Below, piece after piece: positions 47,027 to 56,603 of a DNA stretch of 64,000 bases. The notes beneath the pieces are model-generated. The model ran no database searches. It saw only the letters and a program-made list of their open reading frames with translations, and was not told the DNA's origin. The DNA is taken from NCBI RefSeq assembly GCF_000331245.1, contig NZ_ANFZ01000006.1:558001-622000 (forward strand), in the 5' to 3' direction. The position numbers and the translations under genes are program-made. Source of the DNA: Blastomonas sp. AAP53 (lineage in GTDB: Bacteria; Pseudomonadota; Alphaproteobacteria; Sphingomonadales; Sphingomonadaceae). Within the stretch, counting starts at the first letter, position 1; each line of letters opens with the position of its first letter.

Positions 47027-49861
47027 ATGATGCTCAAGCTGCGACCCCGCATTTCGGCCTTAGCGCCTTCGCGCCCGGCGATTACGCTGTCCTTTGCCTC
47101 GGCCTTGCTGGTCGCCACCAGCCCCGGAGCACTCGCTGTATCGCTGGAGGACGACACCGCTCTCAAGGCAGACGCTGCCAGTGCCGCCCAGGCCCAGATC
47201 CAGACGCCCGCCGCACCCGATACCGAGCCTGACGATGACGGCGATACCATCGTGGTGGTCGCCGAGCGCCTGCGCGGATCAATCCAGACCGATGTGCCGC
47301 CAGTGGCGGAGCTCAATGCAGCGGATGTCGCGATTTATGGAGCATCGTCGCTCGCTGAACTGCTGCAGCAGATTGCGCCGCAGACCGGCAGCGCGCGGGG
47401 CAGGGGGGGCGATGGCCCGGTCGTGCTGCTGAATGGACAGCGTGTTTCCGGTTTCCGCGCGATCCGCGACATTCCGCCCGAAGCGATCCAGAAGGTCGAG
47501 GTGTTCCCCGAAGAGCTGGCGCTGAAATACGGCTTCCGTCCCGATCAGCGCGTCATCAATTTCATTCTCGTCGAGAACTATCAGAGCCTTGCAGCCGAGG
47601 TCGACCAGAGCCTGGCGACCCAGGGCGGCTATGGCACCACCGAGTTCGAGGGAACCTTCACCAAGCTGGGCAAGAACACCCGGCTGATCGTCGATGTCGA
47701 GTATGAAATGGCATCCTCGCTGCTCGAAAGCGAGCGTGGCATCCTTCAACCCGACAGCAGCGCTCCCTTTGCGCTGGGCGGCAATGTCGGCGCATCGCCA
47801 TTTGGCACAGGTTCCGCAATCGATCCGGCGCTCAGCGCGCTTGCAGGTCGGCCGCTGACGCTGGTGGGCATCCCTCAGGGTATCAGCGGCGCGCCTGCTC
47901 TCTCCGCTTTCACCGGCGCTGCAAACACGACCGACCTGGGTCAGTTCCGGACACTGGTTCCCAATTCCGACCGGATTCAGGCTAACGCGACTTATATCTA
48001 CAACCTCAGCCCCGACACAAATGTGCAGGTCAATGGAACCTACACCAACAATTATGCGACATCGCTGCTCGGGCTCAACACCGCGACGCTGCTCATTCCT
48101 GCAACCAACCCCTTTTCCCCATTCAGCAATGATGTCAGCTTGCTGACCGCCTTCGGCGATCCGCGTGCGATCACCCGGACGGTCGATACCGACACCTATT
48201 CGCTGGGCTTCAACGCCAACGGCGTCTTGCCAGCGAACTGGAAATGGGCGCTGACCGGAGACTACACCCGCGTCGATACGCTGACCATCATCGACCAGTC
48301 GGTCGATGTGAGCGGGCTTCAATCCGCGATTTCCAGTACCACCAATCCGATCAATCCGTTCACCGGAACGCTGGGAACGCTGCTGCCCGGACTGGTGAGC
48401 GATTCTGCGCAGAGCCGCAACCAGCTGTTCAACAGCCAGCTCACCGCCAATGGCAAGCTGGCAGACCTGCCCGCCGGGCCGGTCAACATGACGCTGGTCG
48501 GAGGGTTCGCTCGCCGCCTGCAGGATTCGGTCGATAGCCGCCGGGCAGGGCAGGGCAGCAATTCGCTGGCCCGCAGCGAGGCCAATGTTTCTGCCAATAT
48601 CGATGTGCCACTGGTCGATGACTACATGAGCGACTGGTTCGGCAAGCTCTCGGTCAACGGCAATCTGGGCTATCGCGAGTTGAGCGATGCAGGTGGCCTG
48701 CTGAGCTTTGGCTATGGCCTCAACTGGTCACCGACCGACACGGTGACCATCCAGGCTTCGTTGATCGCCGAAGAAGCGGCCCCGGGCATCAGCCAGTTGG
48801 GCGATCCGCAGATCGTCACGCCCAATGTCAGCACGTTCGATCTGGCGCGCAACCAGACCGTGCTTGCAACCGTCATTTCTGGCGGCAATCCATTGTTGAC
48901 GCCCGAGGAGCGGCGCGACGTCAAGGTATCGCTCAACTATCGCCCGCCGTTTATCGAAGGGCTCGATTTCCTGGCGGAATACATCCGCAACCGCAGCTAT
49001 GGCACGACATCCTCGTTCCCCATTCTGACCCCGGAGATCGAGGCGGCTTTCCCCGATCGCATCATCCGCGATACCGATGGCACATTGCTCGCGATCGACC
49101 AGCGCGCGATCAACTATGACCGGGTGACGAGCGATCGGCTGCGCTACGGCATCAACTTTTCGCGGCGGATTGCCGGGGATGAGCGCGCCGCCGGACCCGG
49201 TGGGGCACGCGGCGGCCCCGGCGCGGGCGGTCCTCCACCTGGCGCTGGACCGCGTGGGCCAGGCGCAGGAGCGGGCGGTACGCCCCCGGCAGGAGGTCCT
49301 CGCGGTGAACGGGCCCGCGCGGGCGGACCACCGCGCGGGCCGAGCGGCGGCTTCGGCCCGGGTGCAGGCGGCCGCGGCGGCCGCTGGAACATCTCGATCT
49401 ATCACACCGTGCGCTTTGCCGAGACGATCCGCATTCGCCCCGGTCTGCCGGAGCTGGACCTTCTGGGTGGATCGGCGGTTGGATCGAATGGCGGCGTGCC
49501 CCGGCATGGCGTGGAGATGGAGGGCGGGCTCTTCCTCAACGGCGTGGGCCTGCGCTTTACCGGCAATTACCAGAGCGGATCGCGGGTCGACGGCGGCGGC
49601 CTTCCAGGCGCGACCGATCTGCGGTTCAACGATATCGCGACATTCGGCATGCGGGCTTTTGTCAATCTCGACAACAAGCCGAAGCTGACCGATGCGCTGC
49701 CGTTCCTCAAAGGGTCACGGCTGCGGCTGGGCGTGGACAACATCTTCAACGCCCAGCAGCGCGTAACCACCGATGCCGGCGATGTTCCGCTGCGCTATCA
49801 GGCCGGCTTCATCGATCCGCAGGGGCGCGTCGTCTCGCTGAGTTTCAGAAAACGGTTCTGA
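47027..49861 (+). CDS. TonB-dependent receptor with Gly/Pro-rich loop insertion
   Basis: About 944 residues from ATG 47027 (AAGAGAA upstream; an ATG at 46982 is also in frame). Signal peptide to about residue 38, then a TonB-box-like segment DTIVVVAERL. The plug domain (LLNGQRVSGFRAIRDIPPEAIQKVEVFPEELALKYG) and a 22-strand-type barrel end in LSFRKRF with terminal Phe. Between about residues 719 and 787 is a low-complexity Gly/Ala/Pro/Arg insertion, probably an extracellular loop. The substrate is unknown; no siderophore or sugar genes are adjacent. Confidence 0.93.
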   Translation: MMLKLRPRISALAPSRPAITLSFASALLVATSPGALAVSLEDDTALKADAASAAQAQIQTPAAPDTEPDDDGDTIVVVAERLRGSIQTDVPPVAELNAADVAIYGASSLAELLQQIAPQTGSARGRGGDGPVVLLNGQRVSGFRAIRDIPPEAIQKVEVFPEELALKYGFRPDQRVINFILVENYQSLAAEVDQSLATQGGYGTTEFEGTFTKLGKNTRLIVDVEYEMASSLLESERGILQPDSSAPFALGGNVGASPFGTGSAIDPALSALAGRPLTLVGIPQGISGAPALSAFTGAANTTDLGQFRTLVPNSDRIQANATYIYNLSPDTNVQVNGTYTNNYATSLLGLNTATLLIPATNPFSPFSNDVSLLTAFGDPRAITRTVDTDTYSLGFNANGVLPANWKWALTGDYTRVDTLTIIDQSVDVSGLQSAISSTTNPINPFTGTLGTLLPGLVSDSAQSRNQLFNSQLTANGKLADLPAGPVNMTLVGGFARRLQDSVDSRRAGQGSNSLARSEANVSANIDVPLVDDYMSDWFGKLSVNGNLGYRELSDAGGLLSFGYGLNWSPTDTVTIQASLIAEEAAPGISQLGDPQIVTPNVSTFDLARNQTVLATVISGGNPLLTPEERRDVKVSLNYRPPFIEGLDFLAEYIRNRSYGTTSSFPILTPEIEAAFPDRIIRDTDGTLLAIDQRAINYDRVTSDRLRYGINFSRRIAGDERAAGPGGARGGPGAGGPPPGAGPRGPGAGAGGTPPAGGPRGERARAGGPPRGPSGGFGPGAGGRGGRWNISIYHTVRFAETIRIRPGLPELDLLGGSAVGSNGGVPRHGVEMEGGLFLNGVGLRFTGNYQSGSRVDGGGLPGATDLRFNDIATFGMRAFVNLDNKPKLTDALPFLKGSRLRLGVDNIFNAQQRVTTDAGDVPLRYQAGFIDPQGRVVSLSFRKRF

Positions 49862-49865
49862 ACGG

Positions 49866-49901
49866 GGCAAAAGCCGTGGCAAATTTGCCATGGCTTTTGC
49901 C
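49866..49901 (+). terminator. Hairpin downstream of the TonB receptor
   Basis: An 18-bp near-perfect palindrome (GGCAAAAGCC outer arms, GCAAATTTGC centre, one G-T wobble) begins 4 bases after the stop codon. It lacks a T run after the stem, so it may be a terminator, 3'-end protector or operator. Confidence 0.6.
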
Positions 49902-49979
49902 GAAGGCGACCGTTAAAGACGCTGACCTTGAGCCGGAGCGCAAGCTTTTCGGCAACGCTGGTTATGCAAGGAGCCCCAA

Positions 49980-50747
49980 TTGGCGCTGACACCTAACAAG
50001 GACGCAGATGCCGCGCGTGACAACATGTTCCTGCGCGAGGTGGATGACGCCCTGCGCCAGGACCAGATGGCCGGCATCGTTCAGAACTATGGCAAGCTCA
50101 TCCTGATCGGGATCGTTGTCCTGCTGCTCGCGCTGGGCGGCTGGTTTTGGTATCAACATTCCAAGAGCGAAGCGGCGGGGCTGCGCGGCGAAGAGATGAC
50201 CAATGCGCTCGATGCGGTGCGCAGCGGCAATCTTCCTGGCGCGGCCAATGCCCTCAAGGCGCTCGAAACGGCCGATCAGCCGGGTTATCGTGCGATGTCT
50301 CAAATCCTGGCTGCCGGCATCAAGCAGGAACAGAACGATCCCAAGGCCGCTGCAGCTGCCTTTGCCAAGGTTGCTGCCGATGAAAGCCTGCCGCAGCCGC
50401 TGCGCGATCTGGCGCTGGTCCGTCAAACGGCCGCGGAATATGACAGCCTCCAGCCGGCAGAGGTGATAGCGCGGCTGAAGACCCTCGCCGTACCGGGCAA
50501 CCCCTGGTTCGGCAGCGCAGGCGAAATGGTCGCGATCGCGCACATGCGGATGGACAAGCCCGATTTGGCCGGGCCGTTGTTCCAGAAGCTGGCCGACGAC
50601 AAGGATGTGCCGGAAACGATCCGTTCACGTGCGCGTCAGTTGGCCGGTGTCATGGGCGTCGATGCGGTGGTTGATCCCAGCAAGGCACAAGGCGTTGGCA
50701 CGCCGGCTGCCGTATCGGGAATGGCTGCACCGGCGGGTGCGCAATGA
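49980..50747 (+). CDS. Tetratricopeptide-like membrane-anchored protein
   Basis: 255 residues, start TTG 49980 with AAGGAG 6 bases upstream. N-terminal acidic/basic region FLREVDDALRQDQ, then a single membrane helix at about 39-58 (KLILIGIVVLLLALGGWFWYQ). A periplasmic helical repeat domain follows (pairs such as YRAMSQILAAGIKQEQNDPKAAAAAFAKVAAD). This is the YfgM-like/DUF2659-type architecture, which in E. coli works with PpiD and SecYEG and is encoded beside bamB and der, exactly the neighbours found here. Confidence 0.88.
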   Translation: MALTPNKDADAARDNMFLREVDDALRQDQMAGIVQNYGKLILIGIVVLLLALGGWFWYQHSKSEAAGLRGEEMTNALDAVRSGNLPGAANALKALETADQPGYRAMSQILAAGIKQEQNDPKAAAAAFAKVAADESLPQPLRDLALVRQTAAEYDSLQPAEVIARLKTLAVPGNPWFGSAGEMVAIAHMRMDKPDLAGPLFQKLADDKDVPETIRSRARQLAGVMGVDAVVDPSKAQGVGTPAAVSGMAAPAGAQ

Positions 50748-50812
50748 TAGTAATTTTGCGGGTCGCTACCGTTGATGATGCAGTTTTGATGTTTCGGGGA
50801 GCTTGACTGGCA

Positions 50813-52141
50813 ATGCAAAAGACCAAATGGGCGATGTTGCTCGCGCTGTCGGCAACGCTGGCAGGATGCGGTGTCCTGGGCGGTGGTGACAAACCCAAGG
50901 TGACACCGACGGTGGGCAATCGCACATCGATTCTCACCCGCGCCGAAAGCGGTGCAAACGTCGACAAGGATCTGGCTGGTGTTGCGGTGATCCTGCCGCC
51001 GGCCACGGTCAACGCCAACTGGGGCCAGCCTGGTGGCAGCGCCACAAAGGCCGTCGGCCACCTTGCCATTGGCGAGACGATCAGCCGCGCCTGGAGCACC
51101 CGGATTCCCGGGTCGAGCCTGCGCGTCCGGCTGGCTGCCGCGCCCGTCGTCTACGGGGGCAGGCTGTATGCGGTTGATACCGATGGCATGGTCCATTGCT
51201 ATGATACGGCGACCGGATCGCAGGTCTGGTCCGTCAAGCTGGAAGCGGCTGGTGATGGTTCCTCATCGGTATTCGGCGGCGGAGTCAGTGTCGATGCGAC
51301 GCGCGTCTATGCCACCAATGGCGTGGGCGAAGTCGCTGCGCTCAACCCCGTTGACGGATCGCAGATCTGGCGTGTGAAGCCCGCAGGTCCGCTGCGCGGC
51401 GCTCCGACCCTCGCGTTCGGGTCGCTGTACGTGATGACGCAGGACAACCAGCTGATCGCGCTCAATCAGGCCGATGGCACGATCATCTGGAACCAGAGTG
51501 GATCGCTGGGCCAGGCGGGCGTGTTCGGCGTGGCTGCTCCGGCAGCCGGCCAGGGCACCGTGGTCGCTGGCTTCTCCAGCGGCGAGCTGATCGCCTATCG
51601 CTATGAAAACGGACGTAACCTGTGGTCGGACGCGCTGGCACGCACCAGTATCTCGACCTCGGTGTCGACACTCACCGACATTGATGCCGACCCGATCATT
51701 GATCGCGGCCGCGTCTATGCAGTGGGTGAAGGCGGCCGCATGGCTGCCTATGAACTGGTGACTGGCCAGCGGATCTGGGAACTCAATATCGCGGGCATCT
51801 CCACCCCGGTGATCGCGGGTGAATGGCTTTTCGTGCTGACCGATGATGCGCGCATCCTGTGCATCGCGCGCGCCACCGGCAAGGTGCGCTGGTCGACCCA
51901 GTTGCAGCAGTATCGCAAGGAAAAGAAGAAAGAGGGCCAGATCTACTGGAACGGCCCGGTTCTCGCCGGTGGTCGCCTGTTCACCGCGAACACCAATGGC
52001 GAGGTCGGCTCGATCAACCCTTCAGACGGCACGTTCACCTTGCTGTTCGACGTGAAGGAAAAGGTCTCTCTGCCGCCGATCGTGGCGGACAACACGCTCT
52101 ACATCCTGGATGATGGCGGGACGATTACCGCTTACCGCTGA
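50813..52141 (+). CDS. bamB: Outer-membrane assembly lipoprotein BamB-like (PQQ-type beta-propeller)
   Basis: 442 residues. Lipobox LAGC with Cys19. Repeated blades of the type DTATGSQVWSVKLE, LNPVDGSQIWRVKPAG, LNQADGTIIWNQSG and ELVTGQRIWELNIAG form an eight-bladed propeller. BamB supports BamA in inserting outer-membrane proteins. The yfgM-like - bamB - der order is conserved across proteobacteria and supports the call. Confidence 0.93.
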   Translation: MQKTKWAMLLALSATLAGCGVLGGGDKPKVTPTVGNRTSILTRAESGANVDKDLAGVAVILPPATVNANWGQPGGSATKAVGHLAIGETISRAWSTRIPGSSLRVRLAAAPVVYGGRLYAVDTDGMVHCYDTATGSQVWSVKLEAAGDGSSSVFGGGVSVDATRVYATNGVGEVAALNPVDGSQIWRVKPAGPLRGAPTLAFGSLYVMTQDNQLIALNQADGTIIWNQSGSLGQAGVFGVAAPAAGQGTVVAGFSSGELIAYRYENGRNLWSDALARTSISTSVSTLTDIDADPIIDRGRVYAVGEGGRMAAYELVTGQRIWELNIAGISTPVIAGEWLFVLTDDARILCIARATGKVRWSTQLQQYRKEKKKEGQIYWNGPVLAGGRLFTANTNGEVGSINPSDGTFTLLFDVKEKVSLPPIVADNTLYILDDGGTITAYR

Positions 52142-52209
52142 CACGCCGGATCGCATGCATCTGATCGCGGGGGGAGACAAAAGCTCTTTCCCGCGATACA
52201 GGCGCAGTC

Positions 52210-53616
52210 ATGTTACCCGAAATCGTCATCATCGGCCGACCCAATGTCGGCAAATCCACCATGTTCAACCGTCTGGTTGGCAAGAAGCTCGCGCTGGTCG
52301 ACGACCAGCCCGGCGTGACGCGCGACCGGCGGCTGGGCAAGGCAGAGCTGCTGGGCCTGCACTTCCAGATCGTCGATACGGCAGGCTATGAGGACGAAGA
52401 CCCTGAGACCCTGCCTGGCCGCATGCGCCGGCAGACCGAACAGGCCGTTGCGACCGCGCGCGCTGCGCTGTTCGTGTTCGATGCCCGCGCCGGAATCACG
52501 CCGCTGGACGAGGAAATCGCCCGGTGGCTGCGCACGACCAAGACGCCGATCATCCTCATGGGCAACAAGGCCGAAGGTCGCGCGGCCGATGCCGGCCTGA
52601 TGGAATCCTATGCGCTGGGCCTGGGCGAACCGATCGCCTTCAGCGCCGAGCATGGCGTGGGAATGGCCGAGCTGTTCGATGCCCTGCGCCCGCTGATCGA
52701 GGATTGGGACGAGGGCAATGAAGACGACACGCAACTGCCTGCGATCAATGTCGATGCTGATACCGTCGATGAAAACGCGGTGGAAGCCGCGCCGCTGCAG
52801 CTGGCCATCGTCGGACGCCCCAACGCCGGCAAATCGACGCTGATCAACAAGATACTGGACGAGGACCGGCTGATCACTGGTCCGGAAGCCGGCATCACGC
52901 GCGATTCGATCGCCATCGACTGGGTCTGGCATCCGGCGGACGATTCGCCGTCGCGTCCGGTTCGGCTGATCGACACCGCCGGCATGCGCAAGAAAGCCAA
53001 GGTGGTCGACAAGCTGGAAAAGCTCTCGGTTGCCGATGCGCGCCGGGCGATCGATTATGCCGAAGTCGTCGTTCTGCTGCTGGATGCAACCCGCGGCTTG
53101 GAGCTGCAGGAACTCAAGATCGCCGACAGCGTGATCCAGGAGGGCCGAGCGCTGATCATCGCGATCAACAAATGGGACGTGGCGCAGGACGCCTCCAGCC
53201 TGTTCAACGGCATCAAGGCAGCGCTCGACGATGGCCTGGCGCAGCTGCGCGGGGTGCCGGTGCTGACCATCTCGGGGATCACCGGCAAAGGCATCGACAC
53301 GCTGATCAAGGTCGCGTTCGAAACGCGCACGGCATGGTCGCGCCGCGTGTCTACAGGGCAGCTCAACCGCTGGTTCGAAATGGCGGTGGAAACCAACCCG
53401 CCGCCGGCCCCCGGCGGCAAGCGCATCAAGCTGCGCTATATCACCCAGGCCAAGGTGCGCCCGCCGGGCTTTGTCATCTTCGGAACGCGTGTTGACGAAT
53501 TGCCCGAAAGCTATTCGCGCTATCTGATCAACGGCTTACGCCGGGAGCTGGGCTTCGGCGCGGTTCCGGTTCGGATAACCTATCGTGCGCCGAAAAATCC
53601 TTTCTCCAAGGATTGA
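52210..53616 (+). CDS. der: Ribosome-biogenesis GTPase Der
   Basis: 468 residues with two GTPase domains: GRPNVGKST at about 8-16 and GRPNAGKST at about 202-210, each followed by DTAG (VDTAGYED, IDTAGMRKKAK) and NKxD-type motifs (NKAEG, NKWD). A C-terminal KH-like domain ends ITYRAPKNPFSKD. The first domain has NKAE rather than NKxD, a variation seen in some Der proteins. Der acts in 50S subunit maturation. Confidence 0.96.
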   Translation: MLPEIVIIGRPNVGKSTMFNRLVGKKLALVDDQPGVTRDRRLGKAELLGLHFQIVDTAGYEDEDPETLPGRMRRQTEQAVATARAALFVFDARAGITPLDEEIARWLRTTKTPIILMGNKAEGRAADAGLMESYALGLGEPIAFSAEHGVGMAELFDALRPLIEDWDEGNEDDTQLPAINVDADTVDENAVEAAPLQLAIVGRPNAGKSTLINKILDEDRLITGPEAGITRDSIAIDWVWHPADDSPSRPVRLIDTAGMRKKAKVVDKLEKLSVADARRAIDYAEVVVLLLDATRGLELQELKIADSVIQEGRALIIAINKWDVAQDASSLFNGIKAALDDGLAQLRGVPVLTISGITGKGIDTLIKVAFETRTAWSRRVSTGQLNRWFEMAVETNPPPAPGGKRIKLRYITQAKVRPPGFVIFGTRVDELPESYSRYLINGLRRELGFGAVPVRITYRAPKNPFSKD

Positions 53617-53758
53617 AGCAGTTAGCTGCAATTTGATGGTAATGAATTGTCGATTGTTGATCCGCTTTGCGGTTACTTCTTTGCGGCAAGGATTCATTTA
53701 CCACTCCTGATGTATTTTCCAGTCCTAAGTGCTTTCAAGCACGACTGGAGGTTGCATC

Positions 53759-54208
53759 ATGTCCTATCAAGAAGGGCCGTTGATTAACTGGTCGACCTAC
53801 GCTCAGTCGAGAGCGACTCTGGGCGGCGATTTCGTCCGCATCCTCGGCTATTTCCGGGAAGACGGCGTCAAGTCGGTGGAAGCGATCGAGACGGCCATGC
53901 GCGAGGCCAGCGCGGCTCGGCTGGTGCTGCCGGCGCACACGCTCAAAAGCGAGGCGCTGCAGTTCGGAGCAGAGCAGCTGGGGATGCTGGCCGAGAAGAT
54001 CGAGATGACCGCGCGGCATTGTGTCGAGATCCAGGAATCGCCGGACGAATTGCTGCAGGACATCGTCGGCCTGCGCGAACTCTTCCGCGTCTCGCTGGCT
54101 GCGCTCGAGAAAGAGGCCAATCCGCTGGTCGAACGCCGCACCTTCGGACGTCGTCCGCCGATGGCAGGCGCGGCGATGGGCGCCCAGCGCACCTTTGGCC
54201 GCAGCTGA
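53759..54208 (+). CDS. HPt domain protein
   Basis: 149 residues from ATG 53759 with GGAGG 7 bases upstream. The four-helix HPt core contains [17 protein letters not shown] with the phosphorylatable His60. No kinase or receiver is encoded alongside, so it would be a free phosphotransfer protein in a phosphorelay whose partners are elsewhere. The C-terminus is a basic, Arg/Gly-rich tail ([12 protein letters not shown]). The AT-rich 142-base leader suggests its own promoter. Confidence 0.85.
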   Translation: MSYQEGPLINWSTYAQSRATLGGDFVRILGYFREDGVKSVEAIETAMREASAARLVLPAHTLKSEALQFGAEQLGMLAEKIEMTARHCVEIQESPDELLQDIVGLRELFRVSLAALEKEANPLVERRTFGRRPPMAGAAMGAQRTFGRS

Positions 54209-54261
54209 CTGTCTGTCCCGCATGGCTTGACCATCGGGGCTTGCAGTCATATCTGGGCGAC

Positions 54262-54786
54262 ATGGCTATCCGTCCCATCCTTGAAGTGCCCGATCCGCGG
54301 TTGAAGACCGTCTCCACCCCTGTCGAGGCGTTCGACGACGATCTGCGCACTCTGGTCGCCGACATGTTCGAGACCATGTACGACGCGCCCGGCATCGGCC
54401 TGGCGGCGATCCAGGTGGGCGTGCCCTTGCGCGTTCTGGTGATCGACCTGCAGTCCGAAGAGGACGAGGAAGGCAAGCCGATCCGTGCGCCGCGCGTGTT
54501 CATCAATCCCGAAATCCTCGATCCTTCGGCTGACTATACGCTGTATAACGAGGGCTGCCTGTCGGTCCCCGATCAGTATGCCGACGTCGAACGCCCCTCG
54601 TCGATCCGTGCCCGCTGGCAGGATCTGGACGGCAAGGTGCACGAAGAGGCGATGGACGGCCTGATGGCCACCTGCCTGCAGCACGAGATGGACCATCTCG
54701 AAGGCATCCTGTTCATCGACCACCTCTCGCGGCTCAAGCGGCAGATGGTGCTGAAAAAGCTCGAGAAGATGCGCAAGGCGGCCTGA
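54262..54786 (+). CDS. def: Peptide deformylase
   Basis: 174 residues from ATG 54262 ([15 protein letters not shown]); the frame is open upstream into the HPt gene but the family starts here. Motif 1 [10 protein letters not shown] near 44-53, motif 2 EGCLS with Cys99, and motif 3 QHEMDHLEG with His141, Glu142 and His145 as the metal site and catalytic residue. Removes the formyl group from nascent Met. Here not followed by fmt, but by rmuC. Confidence 0.96.
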   Translation: MAIRPILEVPDPRLKTVSTPVEAFDDDLRTLVADMFETMYDAPGIGLAAIQVGVPLRVLVIDLQSEEDEEGKPIRAPRVFINPEILDPSADYTLYNEGCLSVPDQYADVERPSSIRARWQDLDGKVHEEAMDGLMATCLQHEMDHLEGILFIDHLSRLKRQMVLKKLEKMRKAA

Positions 54787-54809
54787 GCGCGACACATCGC
54801 TGCAACATC

Positions 54810-54894
54810 GGGCTCCGCCGGCGAAGGCAGGAGCCCAGCTCCTACGTTCACTGCCAGACGCACGGTCCGGAGATGGACCCCCGCCTTGGCGGGG
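54810..54894. repeat. Intergenic hairpins of REP-like type
   Basis: Two inverted repeats in the def-rmuC gap: GGGCTCC/GGAGCCC around a gccggcgaaggca core (54810-54836) and CCCCCGCC-TT-GGCGGGGG (54877-54894). The second resembles the common proteobacterial tgctccccCGC-type short palindromic repeats. Promoter of rmuC probably lies just downstream. Confidence 0.6.
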
Positions 54895-55007
54895 GAGCAT
54901 TGTAGGGGCATCAGTTGTCCCCAGCGCGTAGGCGTTGCCCCATTGCCAAGCCACCGCCCGCGCTCTAGGTTCGCTTTTCGTTCCAATTTCATGCGCGGGA
55001 AGTTTCC

Positions 55008-56516
55008 ATGGACCTGTGGGTCGCAGTTCTCATCATTGTTGCCCTGATCGCAGGGCTCGCCATCGGCTGGTTCATCGGTGGCAAGCCCGTCACTGATGCA
55101 CGCGCTGAGCGCGAAGAGGCGCAAACCGCGCTCAAGGCGCTGCAGGAGCAGTTCAACGCCGCGATCCGCGATCTGGCAGGCACAAGCGAACGCGCGAAGC
55201 TGGCCGATGATCTGTCCTTGCGGCTGGAGGCGGTTCGCACGGACCATGCCGCGCTCTCGGGTCAGTTGGCTGCCGCTGCCGAACGTGCACGCCAGGCCGA
55301 TGATCTGGCCGCCCGGCTCGACACGCTGCGCGCAGAGCATGCCGCGTCCGCGCGCGAACTGGCGACGATGAAGGCGGATGCGGCCAATCACGAAAAGCAG
55401 GTGCGGCTGCTGGTGGAAGCGCGCGAACAGCTTTCGCAGCAGTTCGGCGAGGTCGGCAACAAGCTGTTGGGTGAGGCGCAGGAGGCGTTTTTGCGCCGCG
55501 CCAACGAGCGGTTCGCTCAGTCCGAGGAAAAGAACGAGGAGAAGATCCGCACGCTGCTTGCCCCGGTGGGAGAGCGGCTCAAGACCTATGAGGAGCAGGT
55601 CCAGAAGATCGAGGCGACCCGCAGCGAGGCCTATGGCACGCTGACCGGGCTGATCGAGCAGATGCGCGCCGGGCAGGACCGGGTGCAGGCCGAGGCCGCG
55701 CGGCTGGTCAACAGCTTGCGCAATGCTCCCAAGGCGCGCGGACGCTGGGGCGAGCAGCAGCTGCGCAACGTGCTCGAAAGCTGCGGGCTTGCCGAACGCA
55801 CCGATTTCGCGATGGAGGTCAGCCTGGATACCGAAGACGGGCGGCTGCGCCCCGATGCGGTGGTCAAGGTGCCCGGCGGGCGGTCGCTGGTGATCGATGC
55901 CAAGGTGTCGCTGAACGCCTATCAGGACGCATTCGGCGCGGATGACGATGGCGCGCGCAAGATCGCGCTCGCGGCGCACTGCGCTTCGATGAAGGCGCAT
56001 ATCGATGGCTTGTCGCGCAAAGCCTATTGGGACCAGTTTTCCGACGCGCCTGACTACGTGATCATGTTCGTCCCCGGCGAGCATTTCCTCTCGGCCGCGC
56101 TCGAGCATGACCCGTCGCTGTGGGACCATGCGTTCGACAAGAAGGTACTGCTGGCAACGCCGACCAACCTCGTTGCCATCGCGCGTACGGTGGCGAGCGT
56201 CTGGCGGCAGGAAGGGCTGGCGGCAGAGGCCAAGCAGATCGGCCAGCTGGGCAAGGAGCTCTACGACCGGCTCGCGGTCTCCGCCGAGCATTTGAAGCGC
56301 GTGGGATCAGGCCTGTCGAGCGCGGTCGGCCATTACAACAAGTTCGTCGGCAGCTTCGAACGCAACGTGCTCTCCACCGGTCGCAAGTTCGCCGCGCTCA
56401 ACATCGAGACCGGCAAGCGCGAACTGGAAACGATCGACGAGATCGAAGCGCTGCCGCGCTATGGCGACGCCGCGCTGATAGAGGCGGGAGAGGAAGTGAA
56501 GGACGCGGCGGAGTGA
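55008..56516 (+). CDS. rmuC: DNA recombination protein RmuC
   Basis: 502 residues. N-terminal membrane helix (about 4-25, VAVLIIVALIAGLAIGWFIGG), then a long coiled coil (about 30-200), then the RmuC nuclease-like domain: KARGRWGEQQLRNVLE near 245, VIDAKVSLNAYQDA near 297 and VMFVPGEHFLSAAL near 350. RmuC limits DNA inversions at short repeats in E. coli. Single-gene unit between def and an unrelated convergent gene. Confidence 0.94.
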   Translation: MDLWVAVLIIVALIAGLAIGWFIGGKPVTDARAEREEAQTALKALQEQFNAAIRDLAGTSERAKLADDLSLRLEAVRTDHAALSGQLAAAAERARQADDLAARLDTLRAEHAASARELATMKADAANHEKQVRLLVEAREQLSQQFGEVGNKLLGEAQEAFLRRANERFAQSEEKNEEKIRTLLAPVGERLKTYEEQVQKIEATRSEAYGTLTGLIEQMRAGQDRVQAEAARLVNSLRNAPKARGRWGEQQLRNVLESCGLAERTDFAMEVSLDTEDGRLRPDAVVKVPGGRSLVIDAKVSLNAYQDAFGADDDGARKIALAAHCASMKAHIDGLSRKAYWDQFSDAPDYVIMFVPGEHFLSAALEHDPSLWDHAFDKKVLLATPTNLVAIARTVASVWRQEGLAAEAKQIGQLGKELYDRLAVSAEHLKRVGSGLSSAVGHYNKFVGSFERNVLSTGRKFAALNIETGKRELETIDEIEALPRYGDAALIEAGEEVKDAAE

Positions 56517-56603
56517 CCTAGGCCCTGTCAGATACAAGCTCTGCGAAGATTTTAGGCCGAGCCAATACGGCAAGATGTTATCGCTTGCGAAATTGGCCGA
56601 TGG

